From Glossina fuscipes (lineage: Eukaryota > Arthropoda > Insecta > Diptera > Glossinidae): a stretch of 64,000 nucleotides of DNA. Below, piece after piece: positions 51,011 through 64,000 of the stretch (position 1 is its first letter; each line of letters starts with the position of its first letter). The stretch covers positions 5,954,376-6,018,375 of the forward strand of contig NW_023998433.1 in assembly GCF_014805625.2 (NCBI RefSeq). Direction: 5' to 3'. The translations under genes and the position numbers were made by a program. A model generated the notes under the pieces. The model was not told where the DNA came from. It worked only from the letters and a program-made list of their open reading frames with translations, and did no database searches.

Positions 51011-54000
51011 TGCTGAGTATAGCGTTGATACGCCATATATCTAAGGGAACGCAAGTACATACTTTTCGTATTTTATTGGTGATATCCGCGAGATCAAGTC
51101 TTATATGCCTATCTTAAATTAGATTTTACACCATTAAGAGGGACACTTACCGAGAGTGAAACAAAATGGTAGTTGGGCAAGACAAACTCCGGAATTTCTC
51201 AGACAATACCTCTTTCGACTTTTGCCTCGTCATCAAAAATATTTACAGTCTGACGAGAAATCAGGTTTTTTTCCCTATGTGTTTTAATTTTTAAAATAAG
51301 TGATAATATGTCACAAAAGTCACTGTTTATGAATAAGTATTTAAAATTTTATCGGCGTGAATAAAAAAATTTTATATTTTTGATGGTATTTCAACTATTT
51401 TGAATGTATACGTTGAAGTGATGAGTGCTCACGCAAATTTGATGTGCTATTTATCTTACTTCAACCATAAACGCTAAACGGTCAAATGTATGGGTAGATT
51501 TGAAAACTTACCTTCTTTGAGATTATATATAAGTTTTTAAGCAGAATGTAAGAGAAGTTTTTAAAATTTCAACAATTTAACCCGCGCCCCTGCAAAAAAT
51601 ATATGAACGCTTTATTGTGTGAAGAACATCAGTTGTAAATACATAAGTGTATGCAATATTAAGAACATTAATTCTATGCAGCATCATATTTGAGTAATAT
51701 GCTGCTACACCTAATCTTCAATTTCACTCAAAAAAATAAACAAAGTGTATACAAAAATAAGCAAGCGATCACAATGCATTAAGTACCGGTTTGCCAAATT
51801 TTCTTAACATTGCATGCGTTTATGTAAAAGAAGTGCTTGCATGCATTTTGTTAGTTTAAGCATAAACTTTGTTATTTTCCAGGGAAAGTGAAAAATAGTA
51901 TCAGTTCAGATTTATGTGTTTGGATTGATCAACACTAATTTACACCTTCACAATAATAATAATAATATGTTTTTCGCTACACATTCGAAACTTAACGTCA
52001 GTCCGCTTATGCGGGAGATCTTGCGTACAACAACAGATGGTTTGTAGTCCGTAATCAATAGACAGACCAGATAGTTACATATAATCAGTAACAGAATGTA
52101 CTTAAAAGCCCTAAGCCAATCCGAATTCCTTTACATGTTCTTTTCCCGAAATCGCAAATTATGCTCGCTTAAAACGGATATTCATAACGCGCTTAACAAA
52201 AGGCTACTTTGAACTTACTTAAAGAGATCTGGTCATTTAAGCTATTAATACTTGTTGTAAGTACCAAACATGAAAAGATCCAAAAAAAAACTTTGCTGGC
52301 AACTTTTCGCATTTCGCGTCAAGGTATTATTATTTCTATCCCAGTATATGTGTTAAGTTTGCAATTATTCTTGTTGCAAAAAGACGATCGTGTCCTAATA
52401 AATAAATAAAGTTTGGTTTGGATGCCTGCCTTTATGTCTCATAATTTCAAGAATAAAAAATCATACTTTGCTGTGTACAGAAATCTGTTAATTTGAAATT
52501 AGTTGGTATGTTGTCGGTATAATAATCTTTGCTTTAAACGGATAGCTAAAATACGTTGCTTAGATATTTCATAATATTTATAAAGCTTCTCGACCTACTA
52601 ATTACGCTATCATTAATGACAAGATGTTCCGAGATATTATGCTTTGGCTAAATCATGATGTAGGAGTAGCTTAAAGAGGCTGACGGATTCTTGTGATACT
52701 GGCTGATTTATTCAGATACGTCTGTTCGCGCATGGATAACATAATTACGATGTCAAAATCATGTTTCAAAAAACACTTATCGACGCACCGTAATCTCGTA
52801 AAGTCAAAAATAAATCATTTTGTAGCTCAAATCACAATTATTAAAAAGAAGAAGAAGAGATCGTCGTTAATAATTAACTAAAATTGTTATGTGAATCAAA
52901 CGATTCAAGTCTCGTCATTGGTCTTTTATTTTATCTAATTCAACTGTTGCATCCTACAATAACGTGACTCGAAATATATTCGATATTCCATTCTTATATG
53001 TAGTAAATAAATTTGCAATTGATTTTTGCAATTATCTATTATATACGAGTTCCATCTAAACCTTTCTAATTGATGGGAAGCTTTCGTATATTTGAAAACT
53101 TAATTTGCGCAAAAGTGATAAAAACATTGGTTTCAAAATATGTAGTTTAAACGAATCAAACGAATCACTTTGTTAAAATTTTCGTAACTGAGAGGAGAAA
53201 CCTTAAGAGATTCTATAAAGTATATATATATATATATTCATGATATATGAGCATTGTCAACACCTGAGTCGACTTAAGTATTTTATCTGTGCGTTGGTCA
53301 ATCTGTTAGTGAAGTGTTAGTATTGAAAATAGATAAAATGGGTCGAAGGACAAGCTTGCAGCACAAGATAAACAGTGAACAACTCCTTAAAAACCAAGAA
53401 ATTTGATTCTTTCCTGATTACCAAATATAATTTGCTTACTTATTATACTTATTTTCCTGGTATAATGTAGGTATTTAATATTTTTCTTAAGATGGAATAA
53501 AACATTTACGTAATTTAGCATAATTTTATTTTTGCTATTATAAAACATATTAAATGAAACTCAGCCAATTTTTCGATTTTGGACCAAATATATGTTAGTA
53601 CTTTTTAAGAGTTTTCAAAACTTCGTGCTTAGCTATAAGATAGAACATTAAGAGACTGAGCGTATTTATCACTTTATTTAAAAAAAAAAAAAACTTAGCT
53701 AACAAGTGCATTTTTCGACGTACCTTCAGAAATAAATAAAAGTAAGTTGAAATACATATACCGACTTACAATTACTTCTGGTTTAAGTGGCAGCTAAATT
53801 GTAGTAAAATGGTGCCAAAGATCGCCAAGTTTTTAAGCGGTTTGCTTTTACGTAAAGTTAGCATACTAATGCCCCAAATACATAATAATTTTCTTCATTA
53901 AGAGGCAGTAGTCATTGTGTATTTTCTGACTGTTTTTCTTTTTCTTTTCGTTTCCATTCCATTCTTTTTATTTAATTTTATTTTTATTTTCATTTTTTTG

Positions 54001-54425
54001 TTTTCACTTATTTCTGCAAAAGTGCAGTACCCAATACACTTAAGTGGTGTAACAACACTTAAAATTGTCAAAGTTGCTGTAAAATGTTGTTTGCAAACAA
54101 CAATGAAAAGGACATTGTGTAACCATCAACTCTGTGTTACAATACTCTGTGCTATAAAAATAAACTAAAATGAAGAAAAACTCATGATTTCATTTATTTT
54201 ATATGTGTTATGCACATAAACTTACGATGGTGTCCTTCCGGATTTTCTCTCTATGTCATTTTGTGTTCCTTTTTGTTTCTCGCAAATGTACGTATCCGTG
54301 TGCATGTGTAGTGGTAAAAAGCTTAAGTGTTTGGGGTTATGTTTCTGCTTTGTACAGGGTGTTGTTTTATTTTATTTTATTTATTTTTTTTTTTTGTTGT
54401 CTGTATTTCTCTTTTATATCCATAT
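51011..54425. other. Intronic stretch, nothing recognised
   Basis: AT-rich. A TA run lies near 53221-53237 and an A run near 53681-53694. Frames at 52209-52409 and 53917-54168 look like chance. Confidence 0.5.
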
Positions 54426-54476
54426 ACAATACATATACGTATATATATAGATATATATATATATATATGTATATAT
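54426..54476. repeat. TA microsatellite
   Basis: TA units with a few GTA interruptions. Confidence 0.9.
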
Positions 54477-55774
54477 GTTCAGAGTGCTAAAATCGTTAGC
54501 GTGTATATGAAGTTTTGCATACATGCTGAGTTTTACTGTCACATTACTTCAACAACAACGTCATCGTATACACTTGTTTTCGCAAAAGGATATGAGTGAT
54601 CTGTGTCTGTTTATGGGAGGGTTATATAAATTTCCGTTTCTATATGTTTGTCATGCGTACATGTGCACATACACACCCTGTATAAGTAAACATATGTATA
54701 GATAAGCGCTCGATATAAACACCGTTACAGATGAATTTGTGTTAAAAAAGTTTTAATACAAAACCGAAGATTGTTTTGAGCACATTTTATGAGATTTATT
54801 GAACAAAATTCGTACAGGACAAATAACTTAAATTAGTTTATGAAGGTTAAAATGGTTTTGTTATAATACATCGTCTCTTAGACTTAGCAATAATTATTAA
54901 TGGTGTTTACCGTCCTTAACTTATTTCATCTTTGAAATGATTTTTAAAAATGTTACTTCATGGCTGCCAAAAAACCAAATAATCTGTTGGACACAAAAGA
55001 TGCTTTAAGAATTAAGTGACGAAAAAGTTATTTTCAAAATGGTAACGGGGTCCACACTCATCGTTGGATGCCTTGATACCAACAAGCGAATAATTCGGGC
55101 CGTACTGCCGCCATACCCTATCTTTCTCTCTCTCTCTCTTACTCCCCCTCCTTCTACCTTCTCACTGTTGATGCGGATTGCAACGCAAAAACTCACAACC
55201 GCTTTTATATAGTGTCAAACTCGATGGTGACATAATATATTGCTCAAAAAGTCTTTGATTTACTCAACAACCTCTGAAATCATATGTCTTTCAAAAGCCT
55301 GACCGTATACCAATTCATAAACCTTAATTATCCCTACCAAGCATTGCGAAAGCAAATGAAAAATTATTCCAGCTTAAGAGCATAATTAAAGCATTATGAT
55401 AAGAGTTAACTATTATTGTAAGAGAGTTTGAGCTTACACTGTCCAACAAGCCATGAGAGTTCCTTAAGCTCGAAATTCCTTATGCCTATACTCGAGAAAA
55501 CATTTTCAGCTATTTTGGACGCTTTTTATCTTTAATGCAGCATTTTTAGACGGCTCTAACCTCATACGCTGCAGAAGGTAGTTAAATTGCACGTAGTGAA
55601 TTCATTAAAGTTTCTATCCATTAGCAATTTCGCAAAAAAAGGGGAAAAAAAGAATAACAAGCAAGAAAATTAAATTTTGCCCATTTTGAGCACCAATTTT
55701 CGTGCAAAAGCTTCCAATGTTTCTGCCAAATTTGAAGGCGGAACCTTCGTTTTTGCGGCCATGTTGCGGAGAAT
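54477..55774. other. Intronic stretch with a short CT tract
   Basis: CT repeats at 55121-55139. No gene was recognised. Confidence 0.5.
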
Positions 55775-55880
55775 GTTTACAATAGACAGTACACAGACGG
55801 ACATGTATAGATCGATTCAGAATTCAATGCTGATCAAGGATATCTATAGTTTGTCTCTGAAACTTTCCTTTTACGGGTTG
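55775..55880 (-). repeat. Dispersed repeat, distant D-like copy
   Basis: The reverse complement reads GTTTACAACCCGTAAAAGGA, then TGATCAGCATT, ATCGATCTATACATGTCCGT. The succession of blocks is like that of the other D copies but more diverged. Confidence 0.45.
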
Positions 55881-57214
55881 TAAACAATGAAAAAATGAAC
55901 AATTCTCTCATCTTTCGGTGATTAAATAGCATTGAATATTAAACAATAAATGTCGACATTGCATGTGCCTGATAGTCTATACTTATATGAAAAAGGTAGG
56001 AATTAAATGAAAAACTCAGGAAATCGATTATGTCAAAGTAGCCAAAAATAAAGTGAAAACAGCGAATCTTCAATATGTAAGACGATGTGTAAACGTGTTC
56101 GTAAATTTATCTAAAATTTTAAAGTAGAATTTCTATATAGAAATGTTACAAAAATGACAACAACATCAAAAGGAATAAAAAAGGAAAAACCATCTTTTGT
56201 AAAAGTCAATAAAAAGTTATAGTGTCTGTGTAAAGTGTATGATTGCTTTTCATTTGTTCATGTCTGTAACAACAATATTCATTTGTAAACAAGTTATAAA
56301 AAAAGGATAACAGCAACAATACACAACGGCATCAACTGCAAAATATTCACATATGGCTTATGAAACGAAACTAGTATACACACATCCATGCATGCATATG
56401 TAAAATTTTACACAGACACATTTATTGCATATAATATATAAATGTAAACAGACCGACTATATACTTTACACACATTCTTATGCATATACGCATACACATA
56501 CCTACACACATACGTATAAAGATTCGTGTATGTATTAAAAAATACGAGAGCAAAAGCGGGAGCCACCAGTGGTAGAAAAAGTGAGAACACAAATAACATG
56601 CAAAAGTGACGGAAACTTTACAAAAACTAAATCCATTCACATGATTCCTATATATAAAAAACAAAAAAAAACAAAAAGGGATGACCAGAACAACGACATT
56701 AAAGTTTAGGTAGAAAATTATTACATATATAACCGCTACTAAAAAATTTGTATTATAATAATAGTTATGTTGTTATTGTTATGTTGTTATTTTTTTCTTG
56801 CTTGTAAAATTTGTAAATTATTTAACATATAGATAAAATATTGATCATACGTTATGTAATACCAAACAAACTGCTTGGGCTTATCAATCACTCATACGTT
56901 GTGATTATACCGACAGAAATTTCACATGAGCACGAATAAAAAATGATGATAATAATAATAAGTAACAATATAATAATAACGAATTAATTTATTAACCCTT
57001 TAATTGTTTATATAAATCAAAGTTGTCTTTTGATTTTTTTGAAAGTATATATTTTTATTTGCTGTTAAGAAATAAAGCTTATTGATAGAAAATCTAACGT
57101 ACTTATATAAATATATGGGCAATTTTACATTACAAAACTAAAATTACAAACTCGATTTGAATTCTCAACTTAATTATTTTAGAACATAACGTTTTCCATG
57201 GCTTAAAACCTCTA
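55881..57214. other. Intronic stretch, nothing recognised
   Basis: AT-rich, with CA/TA-rich tracts near 56440-56530. No supportable gene. Confidence 0.5.
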
Positions 57215-57740
57215 AAATATAGTTGTGTGCCTAGGCCTGATGATATTCCGTCGTGTATATTTAAATTATACTCTGACGAGTGTTAAGAGCTTTCTAAACA
57301 GTCGTTGGAATCGGGTGTTTTCACTTACCCACCGAGAAGGGAAAGCTAACGTTAAACTATTGTTTTCCTTTACCTTGGAATCGCACTGACGGACTTAAAC
57401 AATTTGGTTAGATTTAGTTAATTTTAGTTAGTTAGTTAAATTTTATGACACGGAATCTAAAAATATGCAGGATGTTTTCTTTCTCAAAGAAGAATTCATT
57501 CACTACGGACTATTTCAAAGATTTGCAAAAATTAAAAACAGACTCGTTCGTGGATTTAGGGGTTCTATTCGACTAAAGATTAGGCTTTAATCTGCACATT
57601 GAGGTACCTTTGAGTAAAGTTAGGTCGGCACTACGTTTCATTAAACAGCCTATCGACTCGCCCCTATTACTTAATGAGATAAACTCTCGTTTCTCTAGGA
57701 ACTTTATCTTCACAAAGCCTACTCGATTTGCAAAAATCTA
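57215..57740 (+). mobile_element. LINE family A, copy 3 (RT fragment, plus strand)
   Basis: The forward frame reads LGPDDIPSCIFKLYSDEC, the start of an RT finger region. After a deletion it continues VKLLFSFTLESH, FSKKNSFTTDYFKDLQKLKT and SFVDLGVLFD, a stop, RLGFN…PLSKVRSALRFIK. These match the end of the RT in LINE A copy 1 (KLFSSFSVESQ, FIDLGILFDHRLRF, SLSKARSALGFI). It lacks motif A and the ADD block, so it is a deleted fragment in the opposite orientation. Confidence 0.82.
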
Positions 57741-60700
57741 AATTGTATTTACTACTTAATCTGAATATCGGATTCTTTAAATTCTGCTTATGTCGTATTT
57801 AAATTAACTTGCAAGCTTAACATCTTATTATGATTGCAAAATTAACAGAATTTGTTTACTATGGTCGTTTGTTTAGCTTGTGCATATTTGTAACGTCTTA
57901 GGGGTTCACTCAAAAGTCGAATCTTCACCGGCTGCGACCAAAACGTCAAAATGCGTTTTTGCTGACCAAACTAGAGTCCTTCCAATTATTTTTTGTTTGC
58001 ATCGATGGAGCACGCACTTACTAAGCAGCGCTTCACTTCTTACGAAAATCTACGAAAATGCTTCGAAGTCTAATGTATCTCAAATGAGCAACAGTTTTCT
58101 TGGCATGGCATCCACCAATCGTCAGACAGCTAGGAAAAATGTATAGCTAATAAGCTATAGTAAATGTGGGCTATCTTCACACTTGGGTTCGCGTGTTTGC
58201 TAAGGTAATTGATAACTGAATGCTATAAAATGATTAGATTACAGGCGCGTTCGAATTTATTTTAAATAGCTGCTTCCCCAAAAATATATCAGGCCTACAT
58301 ATTATTTTTCTCGCTGTCCAGAAATGAACTACCTATTAATTATTTGATTTGGTCATTGTAATTATATTGTAATTACTTGAGGTACAATATTGCTTTTAAA
58401 TAAAATAAGTTATAGGGCATAATCTTACAATATACGCCACCATACCCCAAAGTCATAAACTGAGTTTTTACCGATATAAATAATGAGAAAGAGAAAGCGG
58501 GCAGTCAATTGACTGCTAATCAACAAGCGCGCGCACAACCGCCACAAACGTTTCTACATTAGCATATATTCTACTTGCCAATAGAATGTTTTGAATTAAA
58601 TGGTACGCGATTCATATTTAGAAAAATGACGGCAACTCAATATCTTGCATATAATTTCTTAAGCAAGTGCATGGACAAACGCGCTACAAATGCCCGTAAT
58701 GTATAATCTTAAACATACATGCTGAAAAAAGACAAAAACATTATGTATATAAAATCGAGCATTTCATTAGGAACATTAATGAAACATGTTGTCCTTAGGG
58801 TCTTGCATATATGGAGCGGGCCGGTTTTTGACCAATTTCGAGGTGCTATTCCTTGACCAGGGTAATGAAGTTAGGTTTTTCTGATAGGTTTCAGCATTTT
58901 TCACGACATATCAAAAATCTGTAGTCGAGTAATATCTACGAAAGTGGTTATAACACGATTTTAACATTGCATTCTTTCAGTATTTGTAACGTACTTTTGC
59001 ATGAGATTTACTAGCAAAAACTAAGCATTTTTGGTTTTGAGTTCGTAACTAGCGGCTTAGTATATTTTATATGTACACGTTTGCTAAGATTATTTAATTT
59101 TAATACTTATTTTACTTTATTGTTGTTTATTGCACCATAAATTATAACTTAGCAAAGACGTTTTAGTGAAGACACGAACCGCAAGAAATTTTGGTTAATT
59201 TGGGAGGCTATCTTCGCTTCACTATCTTGGGGGGCTATCTTCACTTCACTAATACTTTGAATAAGATATTTTAATCTTACTTATTTCCTATGTGCTTCTG
59301 TGTATTTCCTTTGTAAGAATTCTGGCTGTATAGGTACATGTCTGGTAATTGCTTGAAATTGTCTGAATTGAAAGCTCCCTCATCGCTCATGGTTTTATTA
59401 ATGTATTTGTACAATACATTTGAAATATGTTTTAGAAGAAGAGTTCAGTAAATATCCTGATTTCATTGCCAGGGTAATATCGCAATACGTCGCTTTGTAG
59501 ATATTCCGAAATGAACAATGTATATTACAATATATATGTTGTGATATCAAGTTCATTCAAATATCAGTTCATTTTGGAATACTTCTATATAATGAAGAAG
59601 ATAACATATTTGGTTGGTAAGAGTCTATATAATCTTTCGCTTTCTTTTTTACTTTCAACATTCCTTCCCCATCCAACCTTAAGCTACTACATTCTTAGGA
59701 AGATTATCAATGACTTTATTGTTTTTTCTTCACCTTGTGAGAATTATCTCTAGATATATTGTTAAGCAAATTTTTTATTCATCCCTTTTTTTTTGCTTTT
59801 TCCTTATAATAAATTTTTGCTTTCATCATTAAGAACTACTGAAGTTTAAATAAAAAAGGATTTTTTAATTGAAACACAATTGAAAATTTTTCCTTTTAAG
59901 AAGACAAATGTCAACATTTGCCGTCACTTGAAGTCTTAAGTGGGAAAATAACTTAACAGAAAATCTAAGTCAAAGTTATCCGAACAAAAAACAATAAATA
60001 AATAAAAAGAAAAAAAAAAAAAAAACAAAACAAATGAAAGAAAAAAGTTTAAAGAACTTTGCCGTCGTTTGCCAACATGTTTTAGTTGTTGCGTTAACTT
60101 TTCTACTTTTTTGTTGTTACTAATGCTGTTGTTATTGTTGCTACGTTAAACACTTTAAACTGGGCACACTTTTGCTTTCTGACTTTTCACTTAAGGTGCC
60201 GTCGCCTTGTAAACTCTCGCAATCTCCACCTATAGTGCAGCCATTAACTTTCTTGCAAAAAGGAGCAGCAACAAAAAAGATTAATAAATATGCCTTTGAA
60301 ATGTCTGGCAAAGTTTTCCTGGAAGGCTGTGCACATAGTTCTTCCATAGAAAAAGACAAAATTTTTAATGCTATTACTGTTATGTTGTAAATTTTAACCC
60401 TCAAGTCTCTTTCGCTCTCAACTAAAGTTTAAAGGAAAAGATGAAAGTGTTTTTTTCTTTCCTTTTCCTTTTTTTTTTTCGCTCTCCTATAACATTTCAT
60501 ATGGTATATGAGTTAGTATTGCTGGAAAGACTGAATTTGTAATGTTTGGTTGATTTCTTTTTTTAGTTTAAAAAGTTCGGAAATTTGCCAACAATTTAAG
60601 ATTTTGCTTTATTGTACTATTGTTGGTTGCTGCCTCTGCCTCTCTGAATAAAATATGAGCAGCAGTAAACATTATTGTTCATGTACTTAATGGCATTTAT

Positions 60701-61537
60701 GATGAGAAGACAATTGTTCAATTGTTTCTCTGGGCAATTGTGTGTGCGTATTTGTTTGCGTGTGTGTGTGTATAAAGTAAATTCCGTCTCTACTCATACA
60801 AGAATTGAAATAAAATTTCATTTTAAAACTAGACAAAATTTTCACTTAATGTTTTGGAAAATTCTAAATAAAGCAACAACAATCACAACAAAATATCATC
60901 ACAGCTATCTTATAAAGACTTTTGCATATTCTGTATATACGTGTTTACATATATGTACAGAGTGTAGCTTTAAAGCCCCATCTAACCAAAGATTTATGAT
61001 GTACTACTATGATGATAACTGAGGGTTTATGTAAATGCAAAAATCCTCAAAATACACATATGCAAGCACATAGTTGCATATATATATGCCCGCATAAAAG
61101 GATACGGCGGCTGTAAGTAAAAAAAAAAAATAATGCAGCAAATGTTGCAACACACAATAAAAGGGGCGCCATAAAGCCACACATACTCACATATACGTAT
61201 ATACGAACACATGTAAATATCTTCACGTAGACATTTTATATTTATGTATGAGTAAGTTCATGTGTACATATATATGGTCAGAAAATTTCCAGAAGGCTTT
61301 TGCCATCAACGTAATGGACAAAATTTTAAACAAAGACGACTACTACTGTATTTGTCTGTATAACAAGAAATCTCAATTTAAATATGTCCCTATGGCACAT
61401 ACACATCTTGTATAGGCATATATACGTATACGATACGCAACAACTAAGCGTTACTACATATGATAAACAAAGTCAATGGTCTTTAAAATGGCTCTCACGT
61501 TCAAAGTAAATACGCTGATGGTATATTTTTATTTGTA
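57741..61537. other. Intronic stretch, no gene recognised
   Basis: Frames at 57880-58146 and on both strands at 60141-60404 are open but show no recognisable domain or splice context. A GT run lies at 60758-60772 and poly-A near 60009-60025. Confidence 0.45.
58501..58516. repeat. 16-base perfect palindrome
   Basis: GCAGTCAATTGACTGC is its own reverse complement. About one perfect 16-base palindrome is expected by chance in a window this size. Confidence 0.9.
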
Positions 61538-61553
61538 TGTGTGTGTGTGTGTG
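61538..61553. repeat. TG microsatellite
   Basis: Eight TG units. Confidence 0.9.
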
Positions 61554-61962
61554 ACTTTTAGTAACACACAACACACGCCCATACTTAAATATTTACTCAA
61601 TTTAATGTATAAAGGCATACAAAGGAAAAATGTCTATATATTAAATATTAAAGTCTGCAGCTAGTCACAAAGAGTGGAGCCATCAGCCAAATATCTAAAC
61701 ATCCAATCAGTCAGTCAGTCATGCACTTAGTCGGCCAGATAGTCATTTAGTTAGTTAAACGAAAAGTTTTACTTTGAAATCATATACATATAGATTTACA
61801 CACATATTCGTCATATAGTGTACATTGTTTATGTGGTTGTTGTTGCGGCAAAAGTTCTTTCATTTTACATAAACTCTTGTAACCATATCATATCATATAA
61901 TACCGCATTGCACTGCCTAGATATATACTTAAACACACGCATAAACCCATATATATGTATAT

Positions 61963-61993
61963 AGAGAGAGTATGAGCGAGAGAGAGAGAGAGT
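61963..61993. repeat. GA microsatellite
   Basis: GA repeats with a TATGAGC interruption. This is the only GA/CT tract in the upstream intron with GA on the plus strand. Confidence 0.85.
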
Positions 61994-62511
61994 GATGCAT
62001 ACACGCACACGAGCGCGTACACATCCACACACAAACTTATATACGTAAATCTACAAACATAAACATATATATACTTGTGCATTTCATTAGCTTACAAAAA
62101 CTCACGTCTGGCCACAGCACATTCACGGAAATCTTGCAGACCGAAACGGGAATTTCACCCAACGACTAAACGCTTATCTAATTCATATTTACGTTTACGA
62201 ACTACTGTTAAACAATATGGACTCCATATGCATACAAACACTTATATATATGTAAATACGTATATGCCTATAAAATTCTTCTCGTACCTCTTTGCAATAT
62301 AATAATAAAGTTTGTAGCTATTATTGTTGCTGTTGTTGTTGTACATCTACTTTTACCATTTAACGATTTTATAGTAAAATATTTACATAAGAATTTTTGT
62401 TGTTGTTGTTTTTTGTTTTTGCGCTCATCGCCACTTAAATCAGCAAGCCGAGACATAATAACATATGTAAAGGTTTCGTTTTTATTGAAAAGTACCAGAA
62501 GACTGAAAATC

Positions 62512-62514
<3 letters not shown>
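61994..62514. other. Intronic stretch with CA/TA and TTG tracts
   Basis: CA and TA tracts near 62000-62075 and 62230-62270. TTG runs at 62321-62341 and 62399-62411. No gene. Confidence 0.5.
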
Positions 62515-62547
<33 letters not shown>

Positions 62548-62598
62548 CTTTCTGTCTCTCTCTTTCTCTCTCTCTTTCTCTTTCTCGGTCTCTTTCTC
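62515..62598. repeat. CT/GA microsatellite
   Basis: About 80 bases of CT repeats with GT and TTT interruptions on the plus strand. Confidence 0.95.
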
Positions 62599-64000
62599 TA
62601 TAATGTATCCATCTAATGGGATCTCTTATACTTCTATGTCCTGTCTATTGAATACCCGATGATTTCACAAAAAGCTCATGTAAATATGGTGAGTCTTGTT
62701 TCTACTCGAAAGTTGCAAGAGCAATACATACGGTTTGAACATTAAAAAAGGGAGGCAAAATCAATACATTCGCATAAACCAATCTGTGAAAAAATTTTTA
62801 GTTTATCTGGACTAAGCTACTTTTTCTTTTATTTCCTTGTGATGATTTTTGCTCTGTTTGGAATATTTTTTTTTCTTTTTCTTTTTGATTGCTCGCAATG
62901 AGTAATTTGAAAAAACCTTACCCAAAATTCTTTCTTATGCTCACGAGATATAAAGAGACTGATGTTTCTAAAGGAGTATTAAGAATGCGCCAAAATCATA
63001 CGATCGACAACGGGGCAGCATTAAGTCGGTTTCATTTGCCGCCCTTTTTCAACTCCGTAGAGTTATTAGTGTGGCCATGGTTACTTGATTTATACAACAT
63101 CTGTTTTCTTCTTTTCTTCTAAATCCAATTGTAAGAACACTTAGACAAACCGTTACCGGAACTGATCTTTTAGTAAAGGGAGCACACGTCAATAAATGCT
63201 TATCATGTTCATGGATTTTTGAGTGATTAAAGCTTTTCCCAAATGGCAAAGAAGGCGTTGAAGATGTTGATAGGAACGAAAGGATTGCGGCCTTTCGCGT
63301 CAAAAATGGATCAATATATTAAAAAAAGCGACAGTTTGATGCAATCTGACCTGCAATCTGATAGCATTCATGTGATAATGAAGACTCTAACAGGTGATAA
63401 TTTTAGGATGCGAAAAATTCTAAAATACTCGAGTCGAATTCACATATAATATCCACATCCGTTAGACCATTTTCATTATTTACCTGATCTGCTGTTAGCC
63501 TTATCTGCTCCTCGAGATCAATTCATTCATTAAAAGCCGCAAAATCTCAGAATGCAAAAGCTATGAAATAAAAACCGGTATACATGTCATGAAGTAGCCC
63601 ATAAAAGAAAAGATTACCAGCACAGTTTCGAGTAATGGAAAACTCGTATGTAGGGATAAAAGAAAAGGAAGTACTGAAGGAGATATTAATGAAATGTAAT
63701 CACTTTGGTAACAAAATGATTTAGAGCCTTAGAGGACTTATTTCAAATTCCCCACCCCCAATTATAAGAAAGGCAAAGGACCAACACGGCAAAAAAATGA
63801 TGTACGAATGTAGCCAAATGTTTTATACCCACCATTATTTCTTACAAAAAAGGAAAAAGTAAAAATAAAAAATATTTTTATTTTCTATAAAATAGGATAA
63901 ACGTGGCCAAAGTATTATATTAGTTGGGGGAAAAAGAAATCCATTATTTTTACATGAACTTCAGGACTTTATTTAACATGCTTCGGATTGTCCGATTTGG
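62599..64000. other. Intronic stretch at window end
   Basis: No exon recognised. Frames at 62889-63122 and 63049-63449 have no recognisable domain, although the base composition near 62890-63450 is slightly less AT-rich. An old transposon fragment is possible. Confidence 0.45.

Larger units (their letters stand above)
39852..64000 (-). other. Upstream intron of the Iroquois gene (at least 24 kb)
   Basis: The exon at 39241-39851 begins at an acceptor with two codon bases supplied from upstream. No N-terminal coding exon of Iroquois type was found on the minus strand up to the window end. The stretch is therefore read as intron. Small or non-coding 5' exons could be present unseen. Confidence 0.6.

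Noticed and set aside
1..64000. CRISPR arrays, tRNA or rRNA genes, bacterial operons
   Set aside because: No regular spaced repeats, cloverleaf-like genes or rRNA words were seen. The sequence is clearly eukaryotic.

Overview
The window is AT-rich, intron-scale animal DNA, most likely from a higher dipteran fly (Brachycera), possibly a tephritid-like fly with a larger genome than Drosophila. Evidence for this is the Iroquois-class homeobox gene, several decayed mariner elements, insect-type LINEs, and many TA, CA, CT and CAT microsatellites. Bacterial features are absent. Nearly all open frames of 60-100 residues are chance frames or transposon debris.

The one convincing host gene lies on the minus strand and belongs to the Iroquois complex. 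By sequence it looks most like mirror (mirr). An internal exon (39241-39851) encodes the complete TALE homeodomain and an acidic, Pro/Gly/Ala-rich region. A terminal exon (9780-10156) encodes a His/Gln/Ala-rich C-terminus. The homeodomain exon ends with one codon base (G), and the terminal exon starts with two (AT), so they join in phase to give Asp. The intron between them is about 29 kb. No N-terminal coding exon was found between 39852 and 64000, so the upstream intron is at least 24 kb. A phase-matched His-rich mini-exon at 8851-8936 could be an alternative 3' end.

Layout: 1-8850 is downstream flank with two mariner fragments; 8851-9779 is the probable 3' UTR or alternative-exon zone; 9780-10156 is the terminal exon; 10157-39240 is the large intron; 39241-39851 is the homeobox exon; 39852-64000 is the upstream intron. 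The large intron carries a possible hAT end, a 400-N gap, two related mariner remnants, two copies of a PHD-ORF1/EN/RT LINE (family A), a dispersed repeat (called D here), and a homeodomain-site-rich candidate enhancer. The upstream intron carries two more mariner remnants, two copies of a second LINE (family B), a third family-A fragment, and CT/GA tracts.

I found no new multi-gene system. The points most worth following up are the alternative ends of the Iroquois transcript, a candidate poison exon, the nested LINE insertions, and the candidate enhancer.
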